Positions 1 through 7,114 of a DNA stretch of 38,084 bases are shown in pieces. Source of the DNA: a virus; IMG/VR virus record IMGVR_UViG_3300021378_002808, positions 1 through 38,084 of that record, one strand, 5' to 3'. The notes beneath the pieces are model-generated. The model searched no databases and was not told the origin of the DNA. It saw only the letters and a list, made by a program, of their open reading frames with translations. Positions within the stretch are counted from its first letter, which is position 1. The number at the start of each line of letters is the position of its first letter. The translations under genes and the position numbers were made by a program.

Positions 1-79
1 ATTGCATATTCTAGACCAAAACAACAACCATAAAATAAACGGCTAAATTAGCCATATTACCACATCTGATTACGCAATA

Positions 80-107
80 AATACACCTTTTCGGTGTATT
101 TTTTTTT
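80..107 (+). terminator. Rho-independent terminator
   Basis: An 8-bp perfect stem (AATACACC at 80-87, GGTGTATT at 93-100) with a 5-base loop runs into an unbroken T tract to 107. It ends a transcript entering from the left. In frame 1, the window's first 30 bases are open and stop at TAA 31-33, so they may be the tail of a preceding gene, but ten codons are too few to claim it. A GGAG ribosome-binding site for the next gene starts right after the T tract, at 108. Confidence 0.88.
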
Positions 108-118
108 GGAGATATATA

Positions 119-424
119 ATGTCAAATACTTTAGAAATACTACTGATAATAACTTTAGCCATATTAATTTTTAGTGCTGGTCTGTATATTGGTAGGTTTA
201 TGAATAATCATGAATCAGAAGATAAACCTTCCAGTTTCTTAAAAAGTCAAGGAAGAAAGATGTCTAGCCAAAGCAAAAGCATAGAAATTGATGATACCAA
301 AGTGGTTTTAAAAGTAGACACGGGTGGTATGGAGAAAAAATTTGACAAAATGACAGAATCTAAAAGTGTCAAAAATGATATTTCTAGTTCTGTAAACAAA
401 CTTAAAAGCATGAAAGGTAAATAA
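119..424 (+). CDS. small single-pass membrane protein, hypothetical
   Basis: This 101-residue protein has one hydrophobic segment at about residues 5-24 and then a hydrophilic, Lys/Ser-rich tail, so it probably sits in the inner membrane with a cytoplasmic tail. Family not recognised. GGAG at 108-111, 7 bases before the ATG, supports the start. The gene follows a terminator directly and is one base from the actin-like gene, so the two are probably co-transcribed. Whether the tail contacts the actin-like filament protein is only a guess from adjacency. Confidence 0.72.
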   Translation: MSNTLEILLIITLAILIFSAGLYIGRFMNNHESEDKPSSFLKSQGRKMSSQSKSIEIDDTKVVLKVDTGGMEKKFDKMTESKSVKNDISSSVNKLKSMKGK

Positions 425-425
425 T

Positions 426-1427
426 ATGATAGGTCTTGATGTCGGCACAAGTTTTATTGTTGCTTCTTCTTACAATGGAGATAAAATCGAGTTTAATGAC
501 TTTAGAGATGCCTTTTATGTAATTAAACCAACAACACCTATTGCTACAAAAATGGTAGAAAAAGGTCTGAAGGGTAAAATATTTATTAAAGATACAGATG
601 GTTCTTTTGTGATACTAGGAAAAGATGCTATAGAAAAAGCAGTAGAAAGAAATGAAACTGCTCGCCGCCCTATGTATAGAGGCGTAGTATCTGTTAAAGA
701 AAAAGACGCGAAAAGAATATTGGCTTATATACTAAAAGAAGTTGTAGGTCAAGCAAGCGAACCAAATGAGAAGCTGGTTTTCTGTGTTCCCGCACAACCA
801 GTGGATCAAGAAGATGATGATTTTGACGTAGGCTATCATGAAGATGTAGTAAAGACTATCTTATCAGAAGTTGGATATGATGCTAGATCAGTAAACGAAG
901 CTGAAGCATTATGTTATTCTGAATTAGAAGATAGCGATTATACTGGAATTGGTATTAGTTGTGGAGCAGGTATGACCAATGTTTGTGTTATGCTTAACGG
1001 CGAACCAACCGTAGTCTTTAGCACAACAAAGTCAGGTGATTGGGTAGACCGTATGAGTGCGGTAGCTACCGGAGAACCAGATAGCGTTGTTCAGGTTGAG
1101 AAAGAAGGTGGTGGTTTTAAAGTAGGCGAGCCAAATGATAGTCCTGTATTAAGTGCGGTAGCATCTTATTACGACAGACTAGTAGAGTACACAGCCAAAC
1201 AATTATCTTCAGCTTTAGCTGGACACAAATCGTTACCTAAATTTAAAAATGCTATTAAGGTTGTAGTTGCTGGTGGAACATCACAGGCGGATGGGTACAT
1301 TGAGAAACTTCATGAGAAATTATTATCAGCAGAATTCCCTTTAGAGATAGAAGTAGTCAAGCACGCCGCTGATCCACTTCATTCTGTATCTAAGGGGTGT
1401 TTAATCGCTGCTAGTATACTAGAGTAA
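426..1427 (+). CDS. actin/Hsp70-fold ATPase (ParM/MreB-like superfamily)
   Basis: The 333-residue protein shows the ordered motifs of the ASKHA superfamily: phosphate-1 loop GLDVGTS at residues 3-9, a connect-1-like NEAEALCY at 157-164, phosphate-2 loop GIGISCGAGMTN at about 174-185, and an adenosine motif VVVAGGTSQADGY near 280-292. Proteins of this fold bind ATP and either polymerise (ParM, MreB, phage actins) or act as chaperones (Hsp70). The length suits a filament-forming actin-like protein or a truncated Hsp70 ATPase domain without a substrate-binding domain. AAAGG 9 bases upstream supports the start. The gene follows a small membrane protein, which would suit DNA or virion positioning, but that role is inferred. 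Confidence 0.8.
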   Translation: MIGLDVGTSFIVASSYNGDKIEFNDFRDAFYVIKPTTPIATKMVEKGLKGKIFIKDTDGSFVILGKDAIEKAVERNETARRPMYRGVVSVKEKDAKRILAYILKEVVGQASEPNEKLVFCVPAQPVDQEDDDFDVGYHEDVVKTILSEVGYDARSVNEAEALCYSELEDSDYTGIGISCGAGMTNVCVMLNGEPTVVFSTTKSGDWVDRMSAVATGEPDSVVQVEKEGGGFKVGEPNDSPVLSAVASYYDRLVEYTAKQLSSALAGHKSLPKFKNAIKVVVAGGTSQADGYIEKLHEKLLSAEFPLEIEVVKHAADPLHSVSKGCLIAASILE

Positions 1428-1437
1428 GTAATTATGT

Positions 1438-2121
1438 ATGGTAAATTTACTTGAAAATCCATTTAATTTTTTTCAACACATATACTGTATATCTTTACCT
1501 CAATCCTCAGATAGAAAAACAACCATATCCAAACATTTTGAAAATTTAAAAATAAAAGATAGAGTTGAATTTATATATGTCGATGCTCCTGCTGGAAATT
1601 TTCAAAATACTAATTTCAAAAAAGCAGGAGTATTAGGATGTTCTTTAAGTCATATGAGAGCAGTGTATGACGCTGTTGACAACCAATATGATAATTGCTT
1701 AATTATAGAAGATGATACTTTTTTTAGTAAAGACTACCATTCGAGAATGATTGCTGGATTATCCGAATTACCAAAGGATTGGGATATCTTATATTTTGGC
1801 GGTAGTCCTCATGAAAAATTAATACCTATATCTTCGCAACTATCTACATCAGGCATAATGCTCGGCACTATAGCTTATGGATTAAATTCTAAATACTACA
1901 ATAAAATTTTAAACGCATATTTCAACGATATTTGTAAAAATTTTCCTAAATGTTGTGCTGATAATATTTTGAAAAATCTAAACAACCAAAATAAGTCATA
2001 TGCTTTTGATCCCTATATATGCGAAACACATGAAGGTATGAGTTTGATAGAAAATAGACACACATCATATCATAACTATATTTATGACATATGGAAAACA
2101 CACAGTCAAAGAATGGAGTAA
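1438..2121 (+). CDS. glycosyltransferase family 25 (LPS-type)
   Basis: The 227-residue protein matches GT25 layout. It has an N-terminal strand with YCISLPQSSDRK (residues 17-28), GCSLSHMRAV near 67-76, and the metal-binding acidic motif IIEDDTFF near 96-103. GT25 enzymes transfer galactose or related sugars to LPS or protein. A nearby ATG at 1434 opens only a six-codon frame, so 1438 is the likely start although the ribosome-binding site is weak. A second GT25 lies at 11989 on the other strand. Glycosyltransferases are otherwise concentrated from 3250 on, so this is an outlier copy of the same theme. Confidence 0.8.
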   Translation: MVNLLENPFNFFQHIYCISLPQSSDRKTTISKHFENLKIKDRVEFIYVDAPAGNFQNTNFKKAGVLGCSLSHMRAVYDAVDNQYDNCLIIEDDTFFSKDYHSRMIAGLSELPKDWDILYFGGSPHEKLIPISSQLSTSGIMLGTIAYGLNSKYYNKILNAYFNDICKNFPKCCADNILKNLNNQNKSYAFDPYICETHEGMSLIENRHTSYHNYIYDIWKTHSQRME

Positions 2122-2124
2122 ATT

Positions 2125-2445
2125 ATGAATTTATTGTCTATATTCAGAAAAGAAGTAAGATATGCAGTCAGATCACCGGGATGGTCTGCATTACGAAAGA
2201 AACATATAGAAAAACAACCATGTTGTCAGGCATGTGGATCATGTAAAAGGCCGGAAGTACATCATATTGTGCCGGTTCATCTAGACCCATCAAAAGAGCT
2301 AGACCCTGATAATCTTATAACTTTATGCGATAAATACTGTCATTTCCTTTTCGGCCATTTAATGAATTATAAAAGCTGGAATACTAATGTTATAGAGGAT
2401 TCTAAGGTGTATTATAATAAGGTTAAAAATAAACCCTTCAAATAA
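2125..2445 (+). CDS. HNH endonuclease
   Basis: The 106-residue protein has a complete HNH nuclease core. A zinc pair CxxC (Cys34, Cys37) and a second pair (Cys68, Cys72) flank VHHIVP (His46, His47), DNLITLC (Asn63) and a terminal His73. HNH enzymes cut DNA using a metal ion. Stand-alone copies of this size in phages act in packaging or as homing nucleases; no intron or terminase neighbour is visible to choose between these. GGAG inside the upstream gene's end serves as the ribosome-binding site, and only three bases separate the genes. Confidence 0.85.
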   Translation: MNLLSIFRKEVRYAVRSPGWSALRKKHIEKQPCCQACGSCKRPEVHHIVPVHLDPSKELDPDNLITLCDKYCHFLFGHLMNYKSWNTNVIEDSKVYYNKVKNKPFK

Positions 2446-2464
2446 TAATGAAAGGGGTATTGAG

Positions 2465-3244
2465 ATGAAATACCTTATTGTAGCAATACTATTGCTTTTG
2501 CCTATTCAGGCTTATTGCGGAACTATTGACCCTACCGTTTCTGACGCTAAATATTTAGAATACGGAGAGAAATATGAGTGTGTTTTACCCATATTAGGAG
2601 TCATGAATGACGACTTAAATGCACAGTTTAGAGGGTCTTGCGTAGTTATAGACGAATATCATATACTAACTGCTGCTCATGTAGTACATAATTCTATAAC
2701 CCAGCATGTAATATATAAAAATGAAGCATATCCTTGCTCAATCGTAGCTATTCACGGAGATTATAAGTCCGGTGTTATGGGCAAAAACGATATTGCTATA
2801 GCCAGATTGCAAAGACCAATAAAATTAGACTTTTATCCCGAATTGTATAAAGACAAAGACGAAGTTGATAAAGTCTGCGGCCTTTCTGGGTTCGGTCATC
2901 ACGGAGATTTTAATAGTGGATGGATTATGAGTACTTTTGATAATCAAAGAAGGGCTGGATCGAATATTATTGACGGAGTAAGTAAGAATGTATTACAGTA
3001 CTCTGTACACTCAGGAGATAAAACAGAATTAGAGTTTTTAATATGTCCGGGAGATAGCGGCGGAGGTTTATTTATAGATAAAAAATTAGCAGGTATACAC
3101 TCTTATGTTTCTGCCACTGATGGTAAGGGAGATTCTGATTATGGAGATATTGGTTGTAGCACAAGAGTCAGCGATTATGTAGAGTGGATAGAAAAAGTTA
3201 AAACAGTACTTAATGAGGCTATAGAGAAAGCGAAAAATAATTGA
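2465..3244 (+). CDS. secreted trypsin-like serine protease (S1 family)
   Basis: The 259-residue protein starts with a Sec signal peptide (hydrophobic residues 4-16, cleavage probable near AYCG). The catalytic triad is intact: His72 in TAAHV, Asp109 in NDIAIA, and Ser198 in GDSGGG. Several cysteines suggest disulfides, consistent with export to the periplasm or outside. A strong AAAGGGG precedes the ATG. S1 proteases cut peptide bonds; the substrate is unknown. It converges with the minus-strand glycosylation cluster, with only five bases between the two stop codons and no obvious bidirectional terminator. A second exported serine protease is at 35206. Confidence 0.88.
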   Translation: MKYLIVAILLLLPIQAYCGTIDPTVSDAKYLEYGEKYECVLPILGVMNDDLNAQFRGSCVVIDEYHILTAAHVVHNSITQHVIYKNEAYPCSIVAIHGDYKSGVMGKNDIAIARLQRPIKLDFYPELYKDKDEVDKVCGLSGFGHHGDFNSGWIMSTFDNQRRAGSNIIDGVSKNVLQYSVHSGDKTELEFLICPGDSGGGLFIDKKLAGIHSYVSATDGKGDSDYGDIGCSTRVSDYVEWIEKVKTVLNEAIEKAKNN

Positions 3245-3249
3245 TTATA

Positions 3250-4059
3250 CTACAATAAATTTCTTAATTCTTTTATTTTTTTATGAAATGACAATAAGTG
3301 ATTGTTTTGACAGTTATTGCAGTCCTTTACGGTTCTTAACCAAATTTGTTTAATTTCTTCATCTGTTTTATTTTTTATCATATCAAATACCTTTTTCCAA
3401 TGAGTGCCTCCTATTTGTTTCGTGCTTTTAGCATAAGTGTCTTGCCATCTAAAATGTTTTCTTTTAAAATGATCAAATCCTCTGTGGTGAAAGTGAAGTA
3501 ATCCCATATTGGTTTTATGATACTCGTGTTTATAAAGTCCATGATTACCTTGATCGGCTTGTTTAAAAATATTTGTTTTATAAAAAGATTTCCATCTACT
3601 GAATTGATTTTTGTTTTCCTGTTCATAACTATCGCAATTAATTAATAAATCACTATGTATTGTTGAGTTAATGGTTAAAGACTTAAATTTAAAAGAATCA
3701 AATTTATTTGTATAGGTATACTGCATTAGTTCGCGTATAACTTTTGCCTTGTCGCATATAATATTGTCTTTTTTTATATAAACAATAAACTCATCAATAT
3801 CTATTGGAATTACCAGTTTAGAGTCATCTTTGTATTTATGAATAGTCTTGGTTAGTATCTTGGCTTTTCCATTATCTTCAAATGGGCCTTCATACGGTAT
3901 AAGGTTTACGTTATATTTATTTATAGTCTTTCTGCTTTTCTTAGACTTATGATCTATAACATAAATATTTTCTTTTCCAAAAAGATATATATGATATCTT
4001 AGCCAATCTTCAAGTATGTCATCTTCATCTCTTTGTATTGTAAATATTTTAATAGTCAT
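3250..4059 (-). CDS. glycosyltransferase, GT92/GT2_4-like
   Basis: The 269-residue protein opens with IFTIQRDEDDILEDWLRYH, the usual start of GT92-like (DUF23-type) and 'glycosyltransferase 2-like 4' enzymes. It has a metal-binding IDIDEFIV near residues 90-97 in place of the usual DxD. A late HFHHRGFDHFKRKH block provides the His-rich C-terminal part common in this group. It probably transfers a hexose to a growing glycan in the cytoplasm. It overlaps the upstream FkbM methyltransferase gene by 11 bases and is the last gene of the minus-strand cluster. Confidence 0.72.
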   Translation of the reverse strand: MTIKIFTIQRDEDDILEDWLRYHIYLFGKENIYVIDHKSKKSRKTINKYNVNLIPYEGPFEDNGKAKILTKTIHKYKDDSKLVIPIDIDEFIVYIKKDNIICDKAKVIRELMQYTYTNKFDSFKFKSLTINSTIHSDLLINCDSYEQENKNQFSRWKSFYKTNIFKQADQGNHGLYKHEYHKTNMGLLHFHHRGFDHFKRKHFRWQDTYAKSTKQIGGTHWKKVFDMIKNKTDEEIKQIWLRTVKDCNNCQNNHLLSFHKKIKELRNLL

Positions 4060-4666
4060 GACATTGTTTTCTTATAAAATAATATTCATGTGTTACATCT
4101 TTATCTGAGTATGGATTTAGTACTTCGTCATAATTTTTATTCAATAAATATCGTATTTTTTTAATCTCTAATGCTGTAGACTCAACTGATATAGCGTTTA
4201 TGATGCAATTATCTACACTTTCTAAAATTTCATATTCATTTCCGTTTGTATCTAATGCTAAATAGTCTATTTGGTAATCCTTAATTACTTCACTTAATAC
4301 TATAGACTGTTTTCTTATAAATTCGTGTGACATAGTTTTCATTAAATTAGTATGATACTTGTGTGGTTTGGTTGTACTTCTGCCTCTCTGTTCAAATTGT
4401 ATATATTCTACTTCATTACCGTCACCTAAGCACAAATTAAACACTTTACTATTGGGTCTATTTTTACAACAGGCTTCATACCATTCGGTATTAGGCTCAA
4501 ATAAAAATCCTGTCCACCCCAACTCCTCTAATGCATAAGTACAACTACCTCCTATTCCACCACACGCTCCGGCTTCTACAAAAATACCATCACTTTTATT
4601 GGGATAAATAGTTTCACAAATCCATCTGTCATTCCATGTTTTTTTATTGTAGTATTTCTTTTGCAT
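4049..4666 (-). CDS. FkbM-family SAM-dependent methyltransferase
   Basis: The 205-residue protein has FkbM-type motif I (FVEAGACGGIGGS, residues 29-41), an acidic second motif (FLFEPNTEW, 55-63) and DYLALDTNGNEYEIL near 134-148, the family's characteristic 'D.EG.E' region with Asn-Gly-Asn-Glu instead. FkbM enzymes O-methylate sugars or lipopolysaccharide. GGAGAAG just before the ATG at 4666 supports the start. The 39-base gap to the upstream gene holds no clear signal. A second FkbM gene is at 21039. Confidence 0.78.
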   Translation of the reverse strand: MQKKYYNKKTWNDRWICETIYPNKSDGIFVEAGACGGIGGSCTYALEELGWTGFLFEPNTEWYEACCKNRPNSKVFNLCLGDGNEVEYIQFEQRGRSTTKPHKYHTNLMKTMSHEFIRKQSIVLSEVIKDYQIDYLALDTNGNEYEILESVDNCIINAISVESTALEIKKIRYLLNKNYDEVLNPYSDKDVTHEYYFIRKQCHDY

Positions 4667-4705
4667 TTCTTCTCCATATTTTTTGCGTTGTAAATACTTT
4701 TATAC

Positions 4706-5305
4706 TCATAAGATTCTTTCCATCAGACCATAGCACTGTATAAATTTACATCTATTCATATTGATTTGACGAAGCATGTAAAGTTTTTCCCATTGAGGGT
4801 TGTGAAACTTCTTGGAAACTTTAGAATTAAAACCAACCAATATTATATCGTCACGAGTTCTCTTCGTGTTTATAAAGTATTCATAAGCTATTATACCAGT
4901 ACTTATGTTTTTATCCATAGGATACCCTATTCTGTTACGAACATTAGCTAGCTCTTTATCTAATACTCCTAACCTATGTGTCTCGAAATCATAAAAGTCG
5001 ATTTCTTTTTGGTAGTTTCTACTTGCTATACCTGACATATGTGATGGGTGTGAATGAAAATATATTTTTTTAAATAATTCTTGATCTGTATGTATCTGTT
5101 TAATATTAGCATATTTTTCTACTTTGGATGATCTGTCTGATACTTTACGTGATATACAAATCTTATTCTCATAGTCAAGCACTTCTTGGAACCTCAAGGG
5201 CCACAAATAATTAAATAAAACCAGTAAGTTTTCGCCGTTTAATTCTAGTTTATCTATAGATTCTTGTGTGATTTCTATATTATTTGCTATTATGTAGTAT
5301 TTCAT
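4706..5305 (-). CDS. GT29/GT42 sialyltransferase-like protein, divergent
   Basis: The 199-residue protein starts with a Rossmann-like strand (YYIIANNI). It carries STGIIAYEYF at residues 135-144 followed by DIILVGFN at 153-160, which match the 'P.TG ... L.G.DF' sialyl motif S of GT29/GT42 enzymes. His168 and Glu173 form an HX4E pair like sialyl motif VS. The usual GNGP loop is replaced by ANNI, so donor binding may differ. ATGA overlap with the upstream nucleotidyltransferase gene implies coupled translation. A better-preserved relative lies at 19347. The family call is by motif only. Confidence 0.55.
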   Translation of the reverse strand: MKYYIIANNIEITQESIDKLELNGENLLVLFNYLWPLRFQEVLDYENKICISRKVSDRSSKVEKYANIKQIHTDQELFKKIYFHSHPSHMSGIASRNYQKEIDFYDFETHRLGVLDKELANVRNRIGYPMDKNISTGIIAYEYFINTKRTRDDIILVGFNSKVSKKFHNPQWEKLYMLRQINMNRCKFIQCYGLMERIL

Positions 5306-5703
5306 ATTGCTTTATTTCTCTTTATGATGTCTGTAGTAGAATATCCAGGAATTTTAGGGAATAGCATAACATTTTTTACACATTCTGATCCTACAATTTG
5401 CTTATCTTTATAGTCATCTCCAACCACTATAGTTTGCACACTCAAAGACTTGATAAGCATTTTTAGTTCTGAATCAGAATCAAAAACAAAAACTTCATCT
5501 ATCTCATTAATTTCTAAAAGTTTTTTATACCTATATGTTTGACCGTTAATAGGTCGATCAAAACCTTTTCTTTGTTTTATTCTTGTATCTGCGTCTATAC
5601 CTACTATAAGTTTATCTCCCAATGATTTAGCATATCTAAACAACTCTATGTGTCCTTGGTGAATAATATCAAAACAGCCATTAGTCCATATTATTTTTTT
5701 CAT
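5302..5703 (-). CDS. RfaE2/HldE C-terminal-like nucleotidyltransferase
   Basis: This 133-residue cytidylyltransferase-like enzyme has TNGCFDIIHQGH (residues 7-18, HxGH signature), VGIDAD, a long-range DDYKDKQIVG block and YSTTDIIKR near the end. That is the pattern of the ADP-heptose synthase domain of HldE, which joins ATP and a heptose-1-phosphate. E. coli carries this as the C-terminal part of one fused protein; here it is a separate gene directly after the kinase. I took the ATG at 5703 over a GTG at 5709 because AAGGGAA is better spaced. It overlaps the kinase gene by 23 bases. Glycerol-3-phosphate cytidylyltransferase is a close alternative. Confidence 0.75.
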   Translation of the reverse strand: MKKIIWTNGCFDIIHQGHIELFRYAKSLGDKLIVGIDADTRIKQRKGFDRPINGQTYRYKKLLEINEIDEVFVFDSDSELKMLIKSLSVQTIVVGDDYKDKQIVGSECVKNVMLFPKIPGYSTTDIIKRNKAI

Positions 5704-6433
5704 AAACACAAGTTCCCTTTTTTCTTATTACTTGGTTGCAGCATTTTTGAGCATATTCTATTGCTTCTGTAATAGGATTGCCGCAATCAATAGCGTAAGT
5801 AAAAGCTGTCGTGAAAACATCTCCTGCGCCAGAAACGTCAAAAGTCTGCAATACCTTAGGAGGAAGAAATTCTTGTTCATTATATAAAACACCTTTGCTT
5901 CCTCTTGTTATAATTATTTTTTTAATGGTTTCCCTGTCTAGTATATCTGCATTATTGGAGAATTCTTGTTCATTCAGTTTAATAAAGTTATAGCCTTCGA
6001 TTATTTTTTTAGTTAATTTGCGTTTAGTATCTAAAACAGTTAGAGGCGCTGCTCTGCCTAACTTTTCTACATCTATATCCCAAAGAAAGCCTTTGCAGTA
6101 ATCAGAAACTATAATACAAGAAAAGTCTAATTTAATCTCTGTGTTAACTCTATCTACAGAATCGTTAATATCACATCTCAATAGCAATTGATTTGTTTTG
6201 CTGTCTACATATCTAATTTTCCTAATTTCCTCAGGATTATTAGATATAAAATCTATCTTATTTTCCCAAAATATTTTAGCGTTTGCATGAGTGTTACCAG
6301 CCATTCCTAAACACTCTTTAAAACTTTCTATTTTTATTATTGGTACCGGGCCTTCTGGACATATTCTTTCACAAACACCATAAATATATTTATCAATGCA
6401 AGAGTCTCCTATAACAGCATATCTTTTACTCAT
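5681..6433 (-). CDS. PfkB-family kinase, HldE N-terminal (RfaE1)-like
   Basis: This 250-residue ribokinase-fold kinase begins VIGDSCIDKYIYG (residues 7-19), then RICPEGPVPI (23-32), a near copy of the 'RISPEAPVPV' block specific to heptose-7-phosphate 1-kinase. The catalytic DVSGAGDVFTTAF anion hole lies at 199-211 (Asp205 base). It is shorter than the HldE kinase domain (about 315 residues). The start is the ATG at 6433: GAGGAG sits just upstream, and an upstream ATG at 6466 would add an unlikely leader lying inside the phosphatase gene. It likely phosphorylates a sugar phosphate ahead of the nucleotidyltransferase at 5302. Confidence 0.78.
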   Translation of the reverse strand: MSKRYAVIGDSCIDKYIYGVCERICPEGPVPIIKIESFKECLGMAGNTHANAKIFWENKIDFISNNPEEIRKIRYVDSKTNQLLLRCDINDSVDRVNTEIKLDFSCIIVSDYCKGFLWDIDVEKLGRAAPLTVLDTKRKLTKKIIEGYNFIKLNEQEFSNNADILDRETIKKIIITRGSKGVLYNEQEFLPPKVLQTFDVSGAGDVFTTAFTYAIDCGNPITEAIEYAQKCCNQVIRKKGTCVYEKNNMD

Positions 6434-6722
6434 TAAAAAACTCCTCAGGATGTATAGTTTTATCATCTATAAAAATATCATAAGAAGGTTTTCCGAATAT
6501 AATCTTATGTCTTTTACATCCCCATTTATTCAGCTGTTGTACAGTAAGTGCCTCATAATTTTTACCAGAAGCAGAACCTCTCGCAGTCCAATATGTTATT
6601 GTATTTCCGGCTTCAAAAAGATTATTTATGCGTTGTATTCTTGTCTTAATGGGCTTACTGTTTATGTAATCTCCATTAAGGGTAATACAGATAGTGTTGT
6701 CTATATCTACGTAATAATTCAT
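6426..6722 (-). CDS. HAD-superfamily sugar phosphatase-like protein
   Basis: The 98-residue protein has all HAD motifs in compact form: DIDNT (Asp6 nucleophile, Asp8 acid/base), WTARGS (Thr46), a conserved Lys78 in FGKPSYD and FIDDK (Asp86, Asp87). It lacks a cap domain, like small capsule-biosynthesis and heptose-bisphosphate phosphatases. Placed immediately before the sugar kinase and nucleotidyltransferase, it could remove a phosphate between those two steps, the job of GmhB in the ADP-heptose pathway. Its stop overlaps the kinase start by eight bases, and its own start is coupled by ATGA to the cupin gene. Confidence 0.75.
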   Translation of the reverse strand: MNYYVDIDNTICITLNGDYINSKPIKTRIQRINNLFEAGNTITYWTARGSASGKNYEALTVQQLNKWGCKRHKIIFGKPSYDIFIDDKTIHPEEFFNE

Positions 6723-7084
6723 TTGCTGTTTATAATCCTGTATGAGTCGTCATCATCATGGTGAGTAGAAATTTCTATAAAGTCACACGGATAGTCTAGA
6801 TTACTAGTAAATCTATGAGCCACTCCAGCCTCTATGGTAAAAGACTGACCTTTCTTTAATATAATAGTATCAAAAAGTTCTGATTGCCAAAATTCTAATT
6901 CTAAGTTTTCAGAATGTTGCAATAAAAGCTCTCCTTCAATAACATAAAATGTTTCTTTTTTATTTTTGTGATAATGAACAGAACACCACTTATTGTTTAA
7001 AACATGCAAATGTTTTCCGCAATAGAGATCATTGTTCTCTATCCATAATTCATATCCCCATTTTTTTATAACTGTATTAATCAT
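6719..7084 (-). CDS. cupin, sugar-phosphate isomerase-like
   Basis: The 121-residue single-domain cupin has motif 1 CSVHYHKNKKETFYVIEGE (His38, His40, Glu45 region) and motif 2 around EAGVAHRF. It ends ISTHHDDDDSYRI, a tail typical of the type II mannose-6-phosphate isomerase/cupin group. Such proteins isomerise or epimerise sugars using a bound metal. It is probably the first gene of the sugar-activation set (phosphatase, kinase, nucleotidyltransferase), since ATGA couples it to the phosphatase. No clear ribosome-binding site is visible ahead of the ATG. Another cupin lies at 9368. Confidence 0.74.
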   Translation of the reverse strand: MINTVIKKWGYELWIENNDLYCGKHLHVLNNKWCSVHYHKNKKETFYVIEGELLLQHSENLELEFWQSELFDTIILKKGQSFTIEAGVAHRFTSNLDYPCDFIEISTHHDDDDSYRIINSK

Positions 7085-7114
7085 AACTAGTAATAATTTT
7101 TAATTATTGTGAAT

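Noticed and set aside
41-53. GGCTAAATTAGCC as a second terminator
   Set aside because: The stem leaves too small a loop and there is no T run; the real terminator is at 80-107.
2125-2445. HNH gene as a homing endonuclease in an intron
   Set aside because: The flanking genes are complete and not halves of one gene, so no interrupted host gene is visible.
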